A stretch of DNA of 64,000 nt from Linnemannia schmuckeri (GCA_029449235.1 JANATG010000008.1:124001-188000); one strand, 5' to 3'. Shown: positions 12,067 through 24,000, counted from the stretch's first letter. The notes: generated from the sequence alone by a model not told the origin. Numbers and translations are program-made.

Positions 12067-14436
12067 CATTTCTTTTGTCTCTTGGAGCTATGAATTACTT
12101 CACTTTGTCTTGTCAACAGGCCAAGACAAGGACGCTTTTTTTTTTTTGACTTATTGAGATGCCACCTCTTCTACCGACCACTTCAACTTCTCTACCTTGC
12201 CTTCAGAATGAACATGCCTCTTTTTTGGTATGTGATGAGTTTCCGACTAGTACTTGTACAGTACTTCTCTTGGGATATGCACTCGCCACGCTTTGATTTG
12301 TTTTTTTGATTGTTTGCCAAGAACAGTTAAAATAAACAAAAATAGGTAAAAATATGTAACAGGGGAGCTCCCATCCTTGACCAAGAGAGAGAGAGAAAGA
12401 AAACGATGGAACCCTTTCACCCTCTTGGAGTCCTCTTTGGTTCTTGAGTAACCGTGCCGCTTCTGTGTTCCATCACAGTTGAAAAGTCGACCTCAAACTG
12501 GAAAACGAGAAGCGGACGACAGGGAGGGATGTTCAAAGGGGCGAGAGAAGATGTTGAGATCGGGATCCGAATAGTCTAGCAAAACGGGAATGGATAGATG
12601 CACCACAACAAAATAACGCAGGACTGTAGGAAATAGAAGGCCCTATGACGACTCGTTTAGAGTATACTCCACTTGATTAAAACACTGTAGTATGAGACTA
12701 GGAAAGAACCTCCATCCATCGTGGTGTAAACCAAAAAAAAGAAAATGCATAGCATGGCAAAGAAACAAGGGCTTCAGTGAGTTCTCTGGCTTGTCGTGCT
12801 CGCTGACAAAAGAAAAAAAAAATCGAGAAATCCGTAGCACGTAGGGAAAACTCATTTTGAACCTACTTTAGGTTTTGACTCAGGTCTGCGGAGCAAAAAG
12901 AACATGGACAAGAAGGACTAGCACAAAAAGGCAATTCGTGAGAGCATGAACCTTCATGAACAAAAAGCAGGTTGTTCATGTTATTATTGCTTTTTCACAT
13001 TTAGACATATAAGCGCATAGAACAAAAAAGAAATAGAAGAAAGAGGATGCCAAGCGTCGACCGAGCTAAGCAATTGGTATGATGGACACGGATTGGACAG
13101 AAGTAGGACGATTGATTTTATCGTTTCTCGTGCTCGTGACGTAACAAGGCAGGCCCTTCTTCTCCTTCACCTTTCTTTGCGTTACATGGGCAAAGCAAAG
13201 TTTTCTTCTTACGCCAAATCGACTCTGGTACTTGCGCAGGTAGTCCTTCTTGGCGCGTACAAATCCGACTGACAGATAAAAAAAAACAATCCTCCTCTTT
13301 GACCCACATACGCCCGCACTGGCCAATACATCTCATGCCAAGACTGATTTTGGCCATCGATGACTTTATTGTCCGAGAAAAGAGAGGGATGTTGAAGAAC
13401 GATGCCTGTTTTGAATAATATAGGTACTGCAGTGGGACGCAAGGAGGCGGGACACATCTCCCTTTTGGATCTAGACCTTTCTCATTTTATCCGAACATCC
13501 GCTGTACTTTTTTCTTGATGGTGGTGATGGTGCTCGTTTATATCCTCCGGTTGGTAAACATAATCATCAAACAGCGTAAACAACAGCACGACAGTGGAAG
13601 AACTTCCCGAGTTAGATTGGGCGCAAGAAATTGAAAATTTTGTGCTCCTCCCTTTCCTACTCCTGGTTATTAGTTCTTTGTCATGCCGTGCCATGCCAAT
13701 GCTGCCCTGTTTGCGAATGTGTCTGTTCGCGACTAAAAAAAAAAAACTCTCCGTTTGGGCAGGATTTTCGATGCTTGCCAGGAATGGAGGACAACCTACA
13801 CACATACACGCACACATACATGCACCATAGAAGAGAAGTGGGGACACTCAGCACAGAGGGAGAGAGGTATACATGTTAGTTGTCATACATGGTGCATTGT
13901 GCTAAAGGGAGAAGATGTAATGAGGCGTCTAGTTTAATACCGTTTAGAGTTTTCGTTGGTTGTGACCATGGAAAAGGAAGGAGCAGCAGAGTTGAAGGAG
14001 CAGAAGGATGAAAACAATGCGAATGGAACATCTAATTAAGGGAGTGGAGAGGTTGCAACGAATGGAGGAAGGAAGGAGGGGGAATAGACGTTGAAGAGAG
14101 GGGATGTACGGAGAAAAGGACTTAGAGCAACGCGTAATTAAAAACTGCGGATAAAAACTGCGGACGGATGATCGCTCTTTTTTTTTTTGTCTTTGTCCCT
14201 GATCTCGATTCTCAACGCTCGATTGTCGTCAGTTGCATAAACAAAGCAGCACCTCTCATTTTCTTTAACCTTCTCCTATTTAAAAGAACACCAGGCCAAC
14301 GATTTGTTCTCTTTCACCTCTCCATCCCACATTTTACTATCTCTTACCTTTTTCATTTATATCATTTTTGCATTTTCACGCTCATCTTCCATTTTATCTC
14401 CTAATCTCTTTCACACGTGCTACAAGAAATTAAGCC
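12067..14436. other. gene-free stretch
   Basis: Mixed-composition sequence of about 2.4 kb between the tRNA and the arrestin gene. Short open frames exist on both strands but show no family resemblance or splice logic. The last 250 bases are T/C-rich and form the probable promoter and leader of the arrestin gene. Confidence 0.45.
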
Positions 14437-16248
14437 ATGGTCTTCTCCTCATCAACAGAAGAATGGTTTTCCATTCAACTTGATAAACCCCACATCGTGC
14501 TTGCTGGCCAACACGGTCCACTTCCTTCTGCTGCCGCCACTGCCACCTCTTCTCCTCCTACCACACCAACAACGACGCAAAACCTTCTGACAGGCACCAT
14601 TGCCATCACACTCACAAAGACCATGAATGTGCGTACGTTAAACATCCAACTCTCTGGCCTCGCTCGAAGCGCCTACTTTTTCGACTCATCCTCTCACTTT
14701 GAATATGCTCAGCCTTGTCTCCCTTGTGGTAAGCCATTTCTCGTCTCTTCTCTTCCTTCTATTTTAAACGTCTGAAATGACGCTTCGCCCAATCGACGCG
14801 TTCATGCTAAAATTTATCCAGCGTACTGACGCGATGAAATGACATCAACAACGTTTTTGTTTTCATCCCTCATAGACAAGTTCAATTACAGTTGTGACCT
14901 AATCGACAAACGGATACCTATCCTCTCAACAACCCCCAAAGAACCCCGCGCTCTCCCAGCTGGTCACTACTTCTTCCCATTCTCTATCCCACTCCCTGAT
15001 AGCCTCCCCTCAGTCCTCACGACAAATTCTGTCAACATCAACTACCAACTCACCGCCAGCCTCCAACCAGTCTCCTTCCTCCCCTTTGCTCAACCCTACC
15101 AAACCACCAAACCCGTCATCATCTTACGGGTGAATGATATTCCTGACGATAGCTTTTATAGCCCTCGTCAGGTCCAGTTTGCGTCCAAGCGGACGGATCG
15201 TGTTCAGGGAGAGGCGCGAGTCCTCTGCAGGGTGTTGCCTAATTGCGAGACCATTCCTTTGGACCTGCATCTGAACCTTCGTGGCAACTCGACGAATGTC
15301 TCCAAGGTGGCGATCGAACTCTGGGAGCGGGCTTTTCGACTTCAGGAACAACTAGGCGGTGGTATTTCCGGCTCCAATGACAGCGACAGTCCAACAACTT
15401 CAAGAGTTCAGGTGGATGAGCGACGAGTGAGTTGTCAGAGTTGCCCAGTTTCAGGCTGGCCCAGTTGTTCATCTACAGGAGAGACCATCGAGGTCTCGAA
15501 ACGGCTGATGTTCAAGGTACCCCGGATGCCCCTCGAGATTTGGGCCGACGAACCCGATCGACTGGTCTCAACCGACCGTCGGTCTTCGCTCCCCAAGGGA
15601 TCCTGCAACATCTCGGGCGTGTATTCGTTGGTTGGAATTGAGATTCAGCATATGCTGCGGGTGGTTGTCTTTGTTGACGGGGAATTGACGAGCGAGTCGT
15701 CGACGAAGACTACTTTTCCTGTGGACGATACTGCTCATGGTGAGACGCGGGTTCATATTCTAGGACTGCAGGAACAGCAGCCACAGAGCGAGAATGAGGC
15801 AGAGCTGCCGAGCTATCATCGCTCGTTTACAACAATGATGGTGGATGAGGCTCGACTGGCCGAGATGGATCGCAGGTCGTTTGAGGCGCTACAGGGTTTC
15901 GAGCTGCTCATGATTTGTTCGCCGTCGCTGGATGCCACAGCTGAAAGGGTGACAGTAGCTGCAGCACCAGGACTAGCAGAAGGATCGCAAGTAGGAGATG
16001 GGACGGTGACAGTGACGGTGGAGCCACCCTGTTACGAAGAGAGCATTCGGTCGTCGTTCACGTCGTCGAGGGGAGTTGTCTCTGCAGAGTTGACGCGAGG
16101 GACTAGTCTTGACCAGCGAAGTCTTCATGATAGTCTATGGGATAGCAACAGTGGCCGTCCGAGTACGAGCGCTGACACCTATGCCCAAGACTTGGCTGAT
16201 TACATGGAGCGATATTCCTACGCTACGCCTCTTTCCAACGCGTCTTGA
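14437..16248 (+). CDS. arrestin-domain adaptor with PPxY motif (ART-like)
   Basis: Two exons, 14437-14728 and 14876-16248, give 554 aa. The donor is TTGTG/GTAAGC and the acceptor CATAG/ACAAG. The N-terminal half has the beta-rich arrestin_N pattern: ADKPHIVLAGQ-like opening, LLTGTIAITLTK, LNIQLSGLAR, and later LPAGHYFFPFSIPLPDSLPS. The arrestin_C half follows from about residue 200 (QVQFASKR through VGIEIQHMLRVVVFV). A PPCY motif at about 481-484 and LPSY at about 408-411 fit binding to the WW domains of an Rsp5/NEDD4 ubiquitin ligase. Fungal ART proteins use such motifs to bring the ligase to plasma-membrane transporters for endocytosis. The C-terminal 130 residues are Ser/Thr/acidic. The cargo cannot be inferred. 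An AATAAA at 16284 lies 35 bases past the stop. Confidence 0.85.
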
Positions 16249-16492
16249 ATTGATCTACTTTGAATCATATCAGCATGTAAAAAAATAAATTTGCATTTCA
16301 GAACATGTAAAACGCATATCACACGTGACTCATGGTGGCTTGCTTATCATTTTTTTTGTCATTGGCGAGTCAGAAGTCAGAAACGAAAGGAAGTCAAATA
16401 AGCAAATAAAAAGAGCACAAAGGGCGAAACGATTTGATTCTCTTTTCATTTCAATCACTTGATCCACTCAAACACACATCACCACTCACACA

Positions 16493-19400
16493 ATGTCCGC
16501 CACTGAATCAGCATTCAACCGCCCCGCCCTCGAGCAGCTGCTCGGCAAGCGCTTCTTCTATGCCCCTGCCTTCTCTCTCTACGGAGGTAAAATATTTATT
16601 CTGTTTTAGCTCCAGGCAAAGGGAGAAGGCTTCGACCTACGTTGTAGGCACCATACCCACGCATCCATAAGCAAAATGTAATGCAAACATGACAACAGCG
16701 CGTTAAAGAGAAAAGAAAAACTTACCTATTCAATGACCTCATTGTTCATCTATAACTAGGCGTCGCTGGTCTCTATGACTACGGTCCCCCAGGTTGCGCC
16801 CTCCAGGCTAACGTTCTCGATATCTGGCGCAAGCACTTTGTTCTGGAGGAGGACATGCTCGAGGTCGACTGCTCGATCATGACCCCCGCCGAAGTCTTGA
16901 AGACCTCGGGACACGTCGACCGTTTCTCGGACTGGATGTGCAAGGATCTCAAGACTGGAGAGATTTTCCGTGCCGATCACTTGGTCGAGAACGTCCTCGA
17001 GGCCCGTCTCGACGGTGACAAGCTTGCCCGCAACGCTCCCGTCGAGACCAAGGCCGACAAGGACGAGAAGAAGAAGAAGAAGGCTGCTAAGGTCACCGCC
17101 GTCCGCCTGGAGGATTCTGTTGTTCAGACTTACAAGGAGATCCTTGCCCAGGTGCGTTTCTTTTTTTCTTTGGGTTGGCTTTGGAAGCTTGTTGTTTTTG
17201 TGTGTGGGAAAGGACAGAGTGTGTACATGAACTTCTTTGCCTCCGCATTACTTTTATCGATTACAGGACAGGATCGGATAGAGTTGGAGTTGGACACATC
17301 AGGACGTTATCAAGGCAGGATTTACAGGATACTCTCAATTGGAGCGCAGAAGAGCAGTGTTGTCTGTGTTTGTGTTTGTTTGTTTTGTTCGTTTGTACTG
17401 GAGCATATCCTTCTTTTTTTTTTGGGAACCAATGGCTCAAACGAATGATAAGATGGCACATCACATCTCTCCACAACACTATCAACAACGATATACCCTG
17501 AACGAATCGGACAAAAGGAAACGAAGAGGCGCTCTATTTTCATGCTCATACGATGGATTGCCTAGAACTCACACGCTCCTCCTTTTTCCTCTTTTTTCTT
17601 TCTATTTTACGTTTATGTATCTCTCCACATCGACTGAAAATCAACCCCGCGTTACGACTTGTACGACAACACAACCGGGAACTTTACTTTCTTACTCCTT
17701 CTATCGCTTCTGTCATGTAAAATGGAACGGCTTTCGACAAACAATAGATTGACAACTACTCTGGTCCAGAACTCGGCGAATTGATGCGCACCCATCAAAT
17801 CAAGTCGCCTGAGACCGGCAACGATATCTCGGAACCCGTTGTCTTCAACCTGATGTTCGCCTCGAGCATTGGACCCACCGGCCAGTTCCCTGGTTTCTTG
17901 CGTCCCGAAACTGCTCAGGGCCAGTTCCTCAACTTCAAGAGATTGCTCGAGTTCAACAACGACCGCATGCCCTTTGCCTCTGCCCAGATCGGTCGCTCCT
18001 TCCGTAACGAGATTTCTCCTCGCGAGGGTCTTCTCCGCGTCAGGTAAAAGCAAATAGATAGCAGGAAGGGTTGGAGACATGACGGAGAGAAGCAAGAGGA
18101 CATGGCAGGATCCAGTCTGGTTTCGCGGGATCTGCATCTCGGTTGTTTCAGTCCGCATGGAGCACTGAGGAGCGAATATCTCACTGACATTTTTTTTCTC
18201 TGTTTACTAGAGAGTTCACCATGGCCGAGATTGAGCACTACGTCGACCCCGCCAAGAAGGATCACGCTCGCTTCAGTGAAGTCGCTGACTACAAGCTCAG
18301 CATCTTGCCCGCCTCTGTCCAGCTCTCCGGCAAGACCGATCTTTTGAACATCACCGTTGGCGAAGCTGTGGAGAAGAAGATTATCGACAACCAGACTTTG
18401 GGCTACTTCTTGGTCCGTATTCACATGTTCTTGACCAAGATCGGTATCAACCCCGACCGCGTTCGTTTCCGTCAGCACATGGCCAACGAGATGGCCCATT
18501 ACGCCTGCGATTGCTGGGACGCCGAGATTCACACTTCGTACGGTTGGAAGGAGTGCGTTGGCTGCGCTGATCGTTCTGCCTACGATTTGACTGTCCACTC
18601 CAACAAGACTGGCGAGAAGTTGGTTGTCCGTGAGCGTCTTCCCGAGCCCTTGGTCGAGGAGAAGCTTCAGCTCGAGATCAACAAGAAGGTCTTTGGCCCC
18701 CGTTTCAAGAAGGATGCTAAGGCTGTTGAGGAGCACTTGGCAGCTTTGGATGAGGCCACTTTGGAGGGCTTGAAGAAGTCTCACGATGAGGCCGGTACAT
18801 TTGCTATCAACGTCAACGGCTCCTCCTTCGATATCACCAAGGACCTTATTACCAGCTTCGAAAAGGTCTCCATCACAACCCACAGTAAGTTCTTTTATCA
18901 CATTTTGTTCTCAGTCTAGGATCTGTTGAAGAACTGACGAAGCACACGCATGACTAACGCGTTTTTTTTTTTTTTTTTTTTTTTTTTTCTTTAATGAATA
19001 GTTCGCGAGTACACCCCTAACGTTATTGAGCCTTCATTCGGTATTGGCCGTATCTTGTACTGCTTGATGGAGCACGTCTACTGGACCCGCCCTGAGGGTG
19101 AGGCCCGTGGTGTTCTTTCGTTCCCTCCCGTTGTTGCCCCCACCAAGTGCTTGTTGGTTCCCCTGTCGACCAACGAGGTCTTTGTGCCCATCCTCAACAA
19201 GGTCTCTGCCCAGCTCCGCCGCAGCGGTGTGTCGAGCAAGATCGATGACTCTGGTGCTTCGATCGGTCGTCGCTATGCCCGTAACGACGAGTTGGGTACG
19301 CCCTTTGGCATCACTGTCGATTTCCAGTCTGCCCAAGATGATACCATTACTCTCCGTGAGCGTGATTCGACCAAGCAGATCCGTGAGAAGATTGAGGTTG

Positions 19401-19498
19401 TTGTTGATCTCGTCAAGGAGATGTGTGAGGGCAAGACTACCTGGGCCGATGTCTCTGCCAAGTACCCTGCCTTTGTCTCCCAGGAGGTTGCCGAGTAA
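16493..19498 (+). CDS. GRS1: glycine--tRNA ligase, eukaryotic class II
   Basis: Charges tRNA-Gly with glycine. Five exons, 16493-16586, 16760-17151, 17748-18043, 18211-18884 and 19002-19498, give 650 aa, close to the usual fungal length. The sequence opens [17 protein letters not shown], with no WHEP domain and no obvious mitochondrial presequence. The eukaryotic [16 protein letters not shown] and motif 1 region ([15 protein letters not shown]) come first, then a Lys-rich insertion ([12 protein letters not shown]). Next are [11 protein letters not shown] and motif 2 ([18 protein letters not shown], about 245-262). Motif 3 ([16 protein letters not shown]) is near 493-508, and the C-terminal anticodon-binding domain ([12 protein letters not shown] through [14 protein letters not shown]) ends the protein. 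Intron 2 is long (596 nt) and intron 4 carries a T run of about 27. In many fungi one gene serves cytosol and mitochondria; no second start is evident here. An AATAAA follows at 19532. Confidence 0.97.
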
Positions 19499-19766
19499 AT
19501 TCATGTCCCTTTCTTCACCTTATTGTATCCAAATAAACATTTATCTTTTTTTTTACACTCAAACTAAGTTTTCTTGGTCCAAGACACTTCTTTTCTTCTT
19601 GCTTGAATGCGACCACGCACCTACTATCCATTCACTCTCGAACATTGCAAGGGAGGGTTGCTTTGGAAAGTCTTTTAATGGTGATAATGTACAGAGTGGT
19701 ATTCGTTGACAAAAGGAAGAACGGTTTTATTATTCCATTTGTTAAAGTGTGCTAAAAAAAAAGAAT

Positions 19767-20889
19767 TTAAGCACGCTCCTTGCGGTCACCGCGGGGCTTG
19801 CGGAAGGAGTCGACGGGGGCCTGCTTGACCTCGACGGCGGTGACGCCAGCGAGATCCTCAAAGTTCAAGGACTTGAGCAAAGCCTGAGTCTCGGTATCGA
19901 TCTCAATGGCAGAGGTATCGAGGGCGGAGAACTCGGGGATGTAGTTATCCTTGCGCTCGCGCTCCTCCTCCTGGAGCTTGAAGGAGATACCACGGACGGG
20001 GCCGCGCTGGATACGCTTCATCAAGTGGGTGGTGAAACCGGCGATCTTGTTACGGAGACGCTTGGAGGGGATAATGGCGACCTCGGAAGCGATCTTCTTG
20101 TTGGTCTGGAAGTCCAAGGTGAGACGGGGGTAGTACTTCTCGATAAGGACCTTGGAGGCTCTCTTGACAGTCTTGGTACGAACGCGACCCTGTTGGTTTG
20201 GAACGTGAGAGGAAGATAGCAACGTTAGATAGTGGGCTAGGTTCAAGATGTGAGAATAATTGAAATAATAATGTCTGTGTGAAGTTGTCGGTCTCCAGTC
20301 GTATCCTATAAAAACACTCCTTCTTGCAGTCTTCTCAGCCTCTGTCTTGCCGCTGTATCCGTTTGACACTGTCCTCCGTCCTTGCTTCCAACCACCAGTT
20401 GTTTCCTGATCCGCGACACTTTTCCTTGTGTACTGTTTGCACCTTGGACACGAAGTGCTATATCAAATTTCTTCCTTATTCCTGTTTCTTCACTTGGTTT
20501 GAGATCTGAAAAAGTAAGGAAAAGAATTGAGGGATAACGCTCTGTGCCAAAAAAGGACAAACAGGTCGACAAGAAAAGAGGCGGTAAAAGGTTGATGATT
20601 GAAAGTAGGTCCCGGAGATCGGTCAAACGGACAAAGGTCGAGAACTGGCTGGAATCAGTATTGGTTGCTGGCTGACTGTCGATGGAGTGTATTTGTCGAG
20701 TATAGGAACTGGCACTGGGACAAAGTCGAAAAAGTCGAAGTCGATACGGGGTTGGATGACTGGGATGGTGAGATGGATGGATGGATACGGGGATGGATGC
20801 ATTGATGGGTAGGAGATGTATGGGCCTTCCTCGGCTAGTGCGCCGCCGTCTCAATTGCGTATGTGCAAATTGAATGCCATTTTTACCAT
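19767..20889 (-). CDS. RPS17: 40S ribosomal protein eS17
   Basis: Small-subunit ribosomal protein of 141 aa. The main exon, 20189-19767, encodes [20 protein letters not shown] through the end and carries the family signature ([28 protein letters not shown], then [25 protein letters not shown]). The acceptor CCAACAG precedes the GGT codon for Gly2 in phase 0, so the first exon must end exactly after ATG. The best match is ATG/GTAAAA at 20889-20887, giving a 3-nt coding first exon and a 697-nt intron. Yeast RPS17 genes have the same intron position, which supports this. The main exon is certain and the exact first exon is likely but not proven. The gene is convergent with GRS1, 268 bases apart. 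Confidence 0.93.
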
Positions 20890-21390
20890 TTTAGTAAGAT
20901 GTGTGGAGGAGAAAAGAAAGGAGGAGGAACTTGGAAATTTCAGGGACAGTGCTTCAGATATGCAAATCGATACGAGAGTTCTTAAGGGGGAAATAGCACA
21001 GACATCTGTGTAAGGTAACGTAAGGGAGGAAATCTAAATGAAAATCGAGTGCTACTAGAAAGCCCAGACAGACACGTCGAGTGCACGCATCATTTGAACT
21101 TAGGACGACGCAGTTGGAACATGCATCCTTTTCTTTTTCCAGTCAGCACAGCCGATATGATAGATATCACGTAAGAGGTATGTTGGCCTTGTAGGTCCTT
21201 TTTTTATCGCTCACCTTATTATCATTTATCACTCACGCGTCCTTTTCTTAATTACCAATGCGTCAGGCTTCCTCGAAACAACAAAAAAGTGGGCGAGAAA
21301 TAACATGCTGCAGCGGGAAAATCTGCCTTTGTTTCTTCCCTTTCACCCGAAGCGTACTCAGTCACTGTTGATTCTTTTTTGTCGCGTCCA

Positions 21391-21431
<41 letters not shown>

Positions 21432-21849
21432 CGCTTTTTTGTCGTCGTCCTCCTTTTCTCCCTCTCCTTTCCTCCCTCTCCTTTCATCAACCCGCCATGT
21501 AATTTGCACTCATCTGCACATCTTCAACCTGCCTCTGAAAAAAGACGGTTATGCGCACAACGAGTTTGTATCCACACATGAAAAATAAAAAGACATATAT
21601 TCAATTCGCTCTACTCGCCGTCAAAAAGACACGCACAAAAAAAATGAAAAAATTCCAGCGGCCGCCACAAAGACGATGAACAAAACCTTGTATCCGCCAC
21701 CAGAAAAAAAGAGAGAAGGCTAAAGATCTAGTATTAGTTCGTCGTCAAAAAGGATGAGTTCGAGAAAATGGCATATTCACCTGCCAAAAAATGCGGCAAA
21801 AATGGTAAGGTTCTCCTTTAGTTTGGGTAGAAACGTACTTGTGAATGGA
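20890..21849. other. intergenic region upstream of eS17
   Basis: Probable promoter of the eS17 gene on its left side. It contains a T run of about 35 at about 21397-21431, with C/T-rich sequence after it. No coding exon was recognised. Confidence 0.45.
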
Positions 21850-22840
21850 TATCGAGAATGGGTAACAAGAAACAAGAGAACACAACCTCCAACATGCCAA
21901 CTACGCATCGACGGCTGCTAGTTCGATGTTTACTGTTCTGTTCGACTTTATTAGGAATGCAAGAAAGACCTATTCCGCAAGGCTTTCTACGGGAGAATTT
22001 GCTACAAGAAAAGCTATCGTCCTCCCCGAAAACACTGAGAACAAAGAAAAAGGCGCCAGTAAGTCATTTTTCTTTGTACAAAAATACAACGCTGCAGCCG
22101 TTGCCACTGGAGCAATACATATCCTGGAAGGGTAGCACATATCCAACAAGCAGTTTTTTTGCATATCAAAAATAGATGGATCAAACAACATCTAATATCT
22201 ATCCCAACTCTGACCCACAACCAACTTCCCAACTGGTGCCGGTCTTGACGCTGAGTCCAGACCTACTGCCACATCTGTGACCATTGCTCCAAAGTCAGCG
22301 CCAAGGTCGGCACCAATTGGGGACGTTGGCCATGAGTCCGAGTCGGAGAATGAGAACACTTTCGGTTCCTGACGGTAGTGTCTGTCGCTAAGCAGAAGTA
22401 CGATCAAGTTGCTGTCATGAGCCTTGAGGACGTCTTGGCTCCCGAGGCGATTGACCTGGCTCATGACAGCGACCTAAATCACGGCTCACCCACCCAAGCC
22501 GGGTTTGAGGACCAAGAGGGGTATATGGGGATGTGACTGGTAAGGTTTTGTATTAGCATATCTTTTGTACTTAGTCATTCATACCATAGGCTGCATATCG
22601 TACAGGTTCCATCCTTGCTAATTACCATGCTGTTCATCGTGTGAGGAGACTGACTAATGTCCTCGCCTTACTGTCCCAGTAGTTCTACAATAATCATATA
22701 TGCAATCGACGATACAAGAGAGAGAGAAGGGTTGCGGTGATAGGTACCAACGAAGCTTGCGAAGGATGTAAAAAAGCAAGAAATGGTGGCATCAAAAAAA
22801 TGATTAAGCATTAACTCACCTTGTTGTTCCAACGTGGTTT
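21850..22840 (+). pseudogene. decayed coding fragments of unknown origin
   Basis: Short plus-strand pieces look codon-like but are broken by stops and shifts. One, at 21926-22135, reads FDFIRNARKTYSAR and then FATRKAIVLPENTENK. Another, at about 22232-22372, reads [19 protein letters not shown] and ends in TGA. In a different frame, about 22379-22540 reads KYDQVAVMSLEDVLAPEAI and then PTQAGFEDQEGYMGM before TGA. The last two could be one exon split by a frameshift. No family was recognised. They may belong to the 5' part of the kinase relic just downstream, or be unrelated. Confidence 0.3.
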
Positions 22841-22844
22841 GCAG

Positions 22845-23423
22845 GGCAAGACCGGCACTACTCTCGTTGTCGTGGGGTAGAACAACGATGTCGAAGGCAT
22901 CATGTTGTGCCTGAAGATACAGCCTGGGGGTAACGAGAGAACGGTAAGTTATCCTGAAGCCATCGAGAAAGTTAAACACTGGTGCCTCAATTACATCACA
23001 AGACGGCTAGCTTGAACGTTTTTACCTTTGATAATGCCAACAGAGTGGACAAATGAGATGAAAGTATTGGGCAAAGTCAATCACTCCAACGTAATCGGTT
23101 TCATGGACGGATTACACGATCGTAGGCACCTTTGCCTAGCGGTGGAATTGGGGGATCAGATTAGTAACCATCTCGGTCCGTATGAAAACCACTTGGTTTG
23201 TTGATGCTTCATCGTCAATCTATGCTGCAGCTAGAATGTTGCACGTCAGTGGATGATAACTAATCATATCCAACCTTTGTTTCTGCTGAATTTTTTTATA
23301 GCTCTGAGCCGCTATTACCAAGGAATCCTAGAAATATTGGATTGCCTCTGTCATAACAACACTGCTATGGCCTCCAGCAGAAAGAACAAGAAGCATCGAC
23401 GATCCTGTCAAGGGCACGACTAA
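22845..23423 (+). pseudogene. broken protein-kinase gene
   Basis: Three plus-strand pieces resemble consecutive parts of a kinase N-lobe and the start of the C-lobe. Piece 1 (22845-22944, flanked by TTTGCAG and GTAAGT) has VEGIMLCLKIQPGG, like the VAVK strand with its lysine, but an in-frame TAG sits at 22878-22880. Piece 2 (about 23031-23196) reads TNEMKVLGKVNHSNVIGFMD and then HLCLAVELGDQ, matching the alpha-C to hinge segment (NE..VL..L.HPNII.F.D, then LyLV.E). Piece 3 (23302-23423, after TTTTTATAG) reads LSRYYQGILEILDCLCHNN, like the helix before HRDLKPEN, then runs out of kinase similarity and ends in TAA. The catalytic HRD loop, DFG and the rest of the C-lobe are absent. Phases between pieces do not agree. 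Old splice signals are still readable, so this is a relic of a spliced gene. Confidence 0.6.
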
Positions 23424-23508
23424 AGGAGTCGTGACTGCAGATCAGGTTCGCGTCAAAAGATGTCGTGTCAGTGGCTTACACTGATTGTGGCGACCCTCAT
23501 TCAGTATA

Positions 23509-23998
23509 AAGTGCTCCACTTTGATGATCAAAGTTTCATACATGGATTTGATACAGCTTTTTCATGCTTTTTCAGCCCCATGCTACCTCAATATTAAGAC
23601 CAGAAACTCTCATTTTTTCCTCCAATATTATGAGGATCTGCCCTTTAGTTGCTTTAAAAATCCATTTTCATTTTCATTTTCATTTTCATTTTCATTTTCA
23701 TTTTTTTGCATTTTTAAGAAATCAGAAGAAACGACCAGTTTAGCTAAAAAACAGTCCTTCTCATATATCTTCTGCTGTTGTGATGTCAAAAGAGTGAGCG
23801 TTTGTGCAATACCCATAACAAAAGTGTGTTGTTTTTTCTTATTTTCATATTTTTCAATTTGGATTGCCGTAATATATTGTATAGGTCAGAGAACATGTCC
23901 TTGGTCTTAATCTTGAGATAGCATGGGATTGAAAAAAAAGCATGAAAAAGCCGTACTAAATCCATGTACGAAACTTTGGTCATCAAAGTGGAGCACTT
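23509..23998. mobile_element. 490-bp inverted-repeat element (MITE-like) with TA target duplication
   Basis: The ends are long inverted repeats. The left arm 23509-23601 starts AAGTGCTCCACTTTGATG. The right arm 23903-23998, read on the other strand, starts with the same bases and stays nearly identical for about 95 nt, with scattered substitutions and a small indel. The dinucleotide TA flanks both ends (23507-23508 and 23999-24000), as in Tc1/mariner-type insertions. There is no transposase frame, so this is a non-autonomous element. The middle carries seven to eight ATTTTC units at about 23662-23702. It sits 86 bases after the kinase relic. The assignment to Tc1/mariner rests only on the TA duplication. 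Confidence 0.85.
23660..23702. repeat. ATTTTC hexamer array inside the inverted-repeat element
   Basis: About seven tandem copies of the hexamer ATTTTC, ending in a T run. It lies in the unique centre of the element between the two arms and probably arose by slippage. Confidence 0.85.
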
Positions 23999-24000
23999 TA

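Noticed and set aside
17915..18901. 328-aa minus-strand open frame
   Set aside because: Antisense to exons 3-4 of glycyl-tRNA synthetase, whose class II motifs make the plus strand certain.
22668..22979. 103-aa minus-strand frame that looked like an exon
   Set aside because: The plus strand here has flanking acceptor and donor signals and kinase-like residues, so the minus frame is taken as a shadow.
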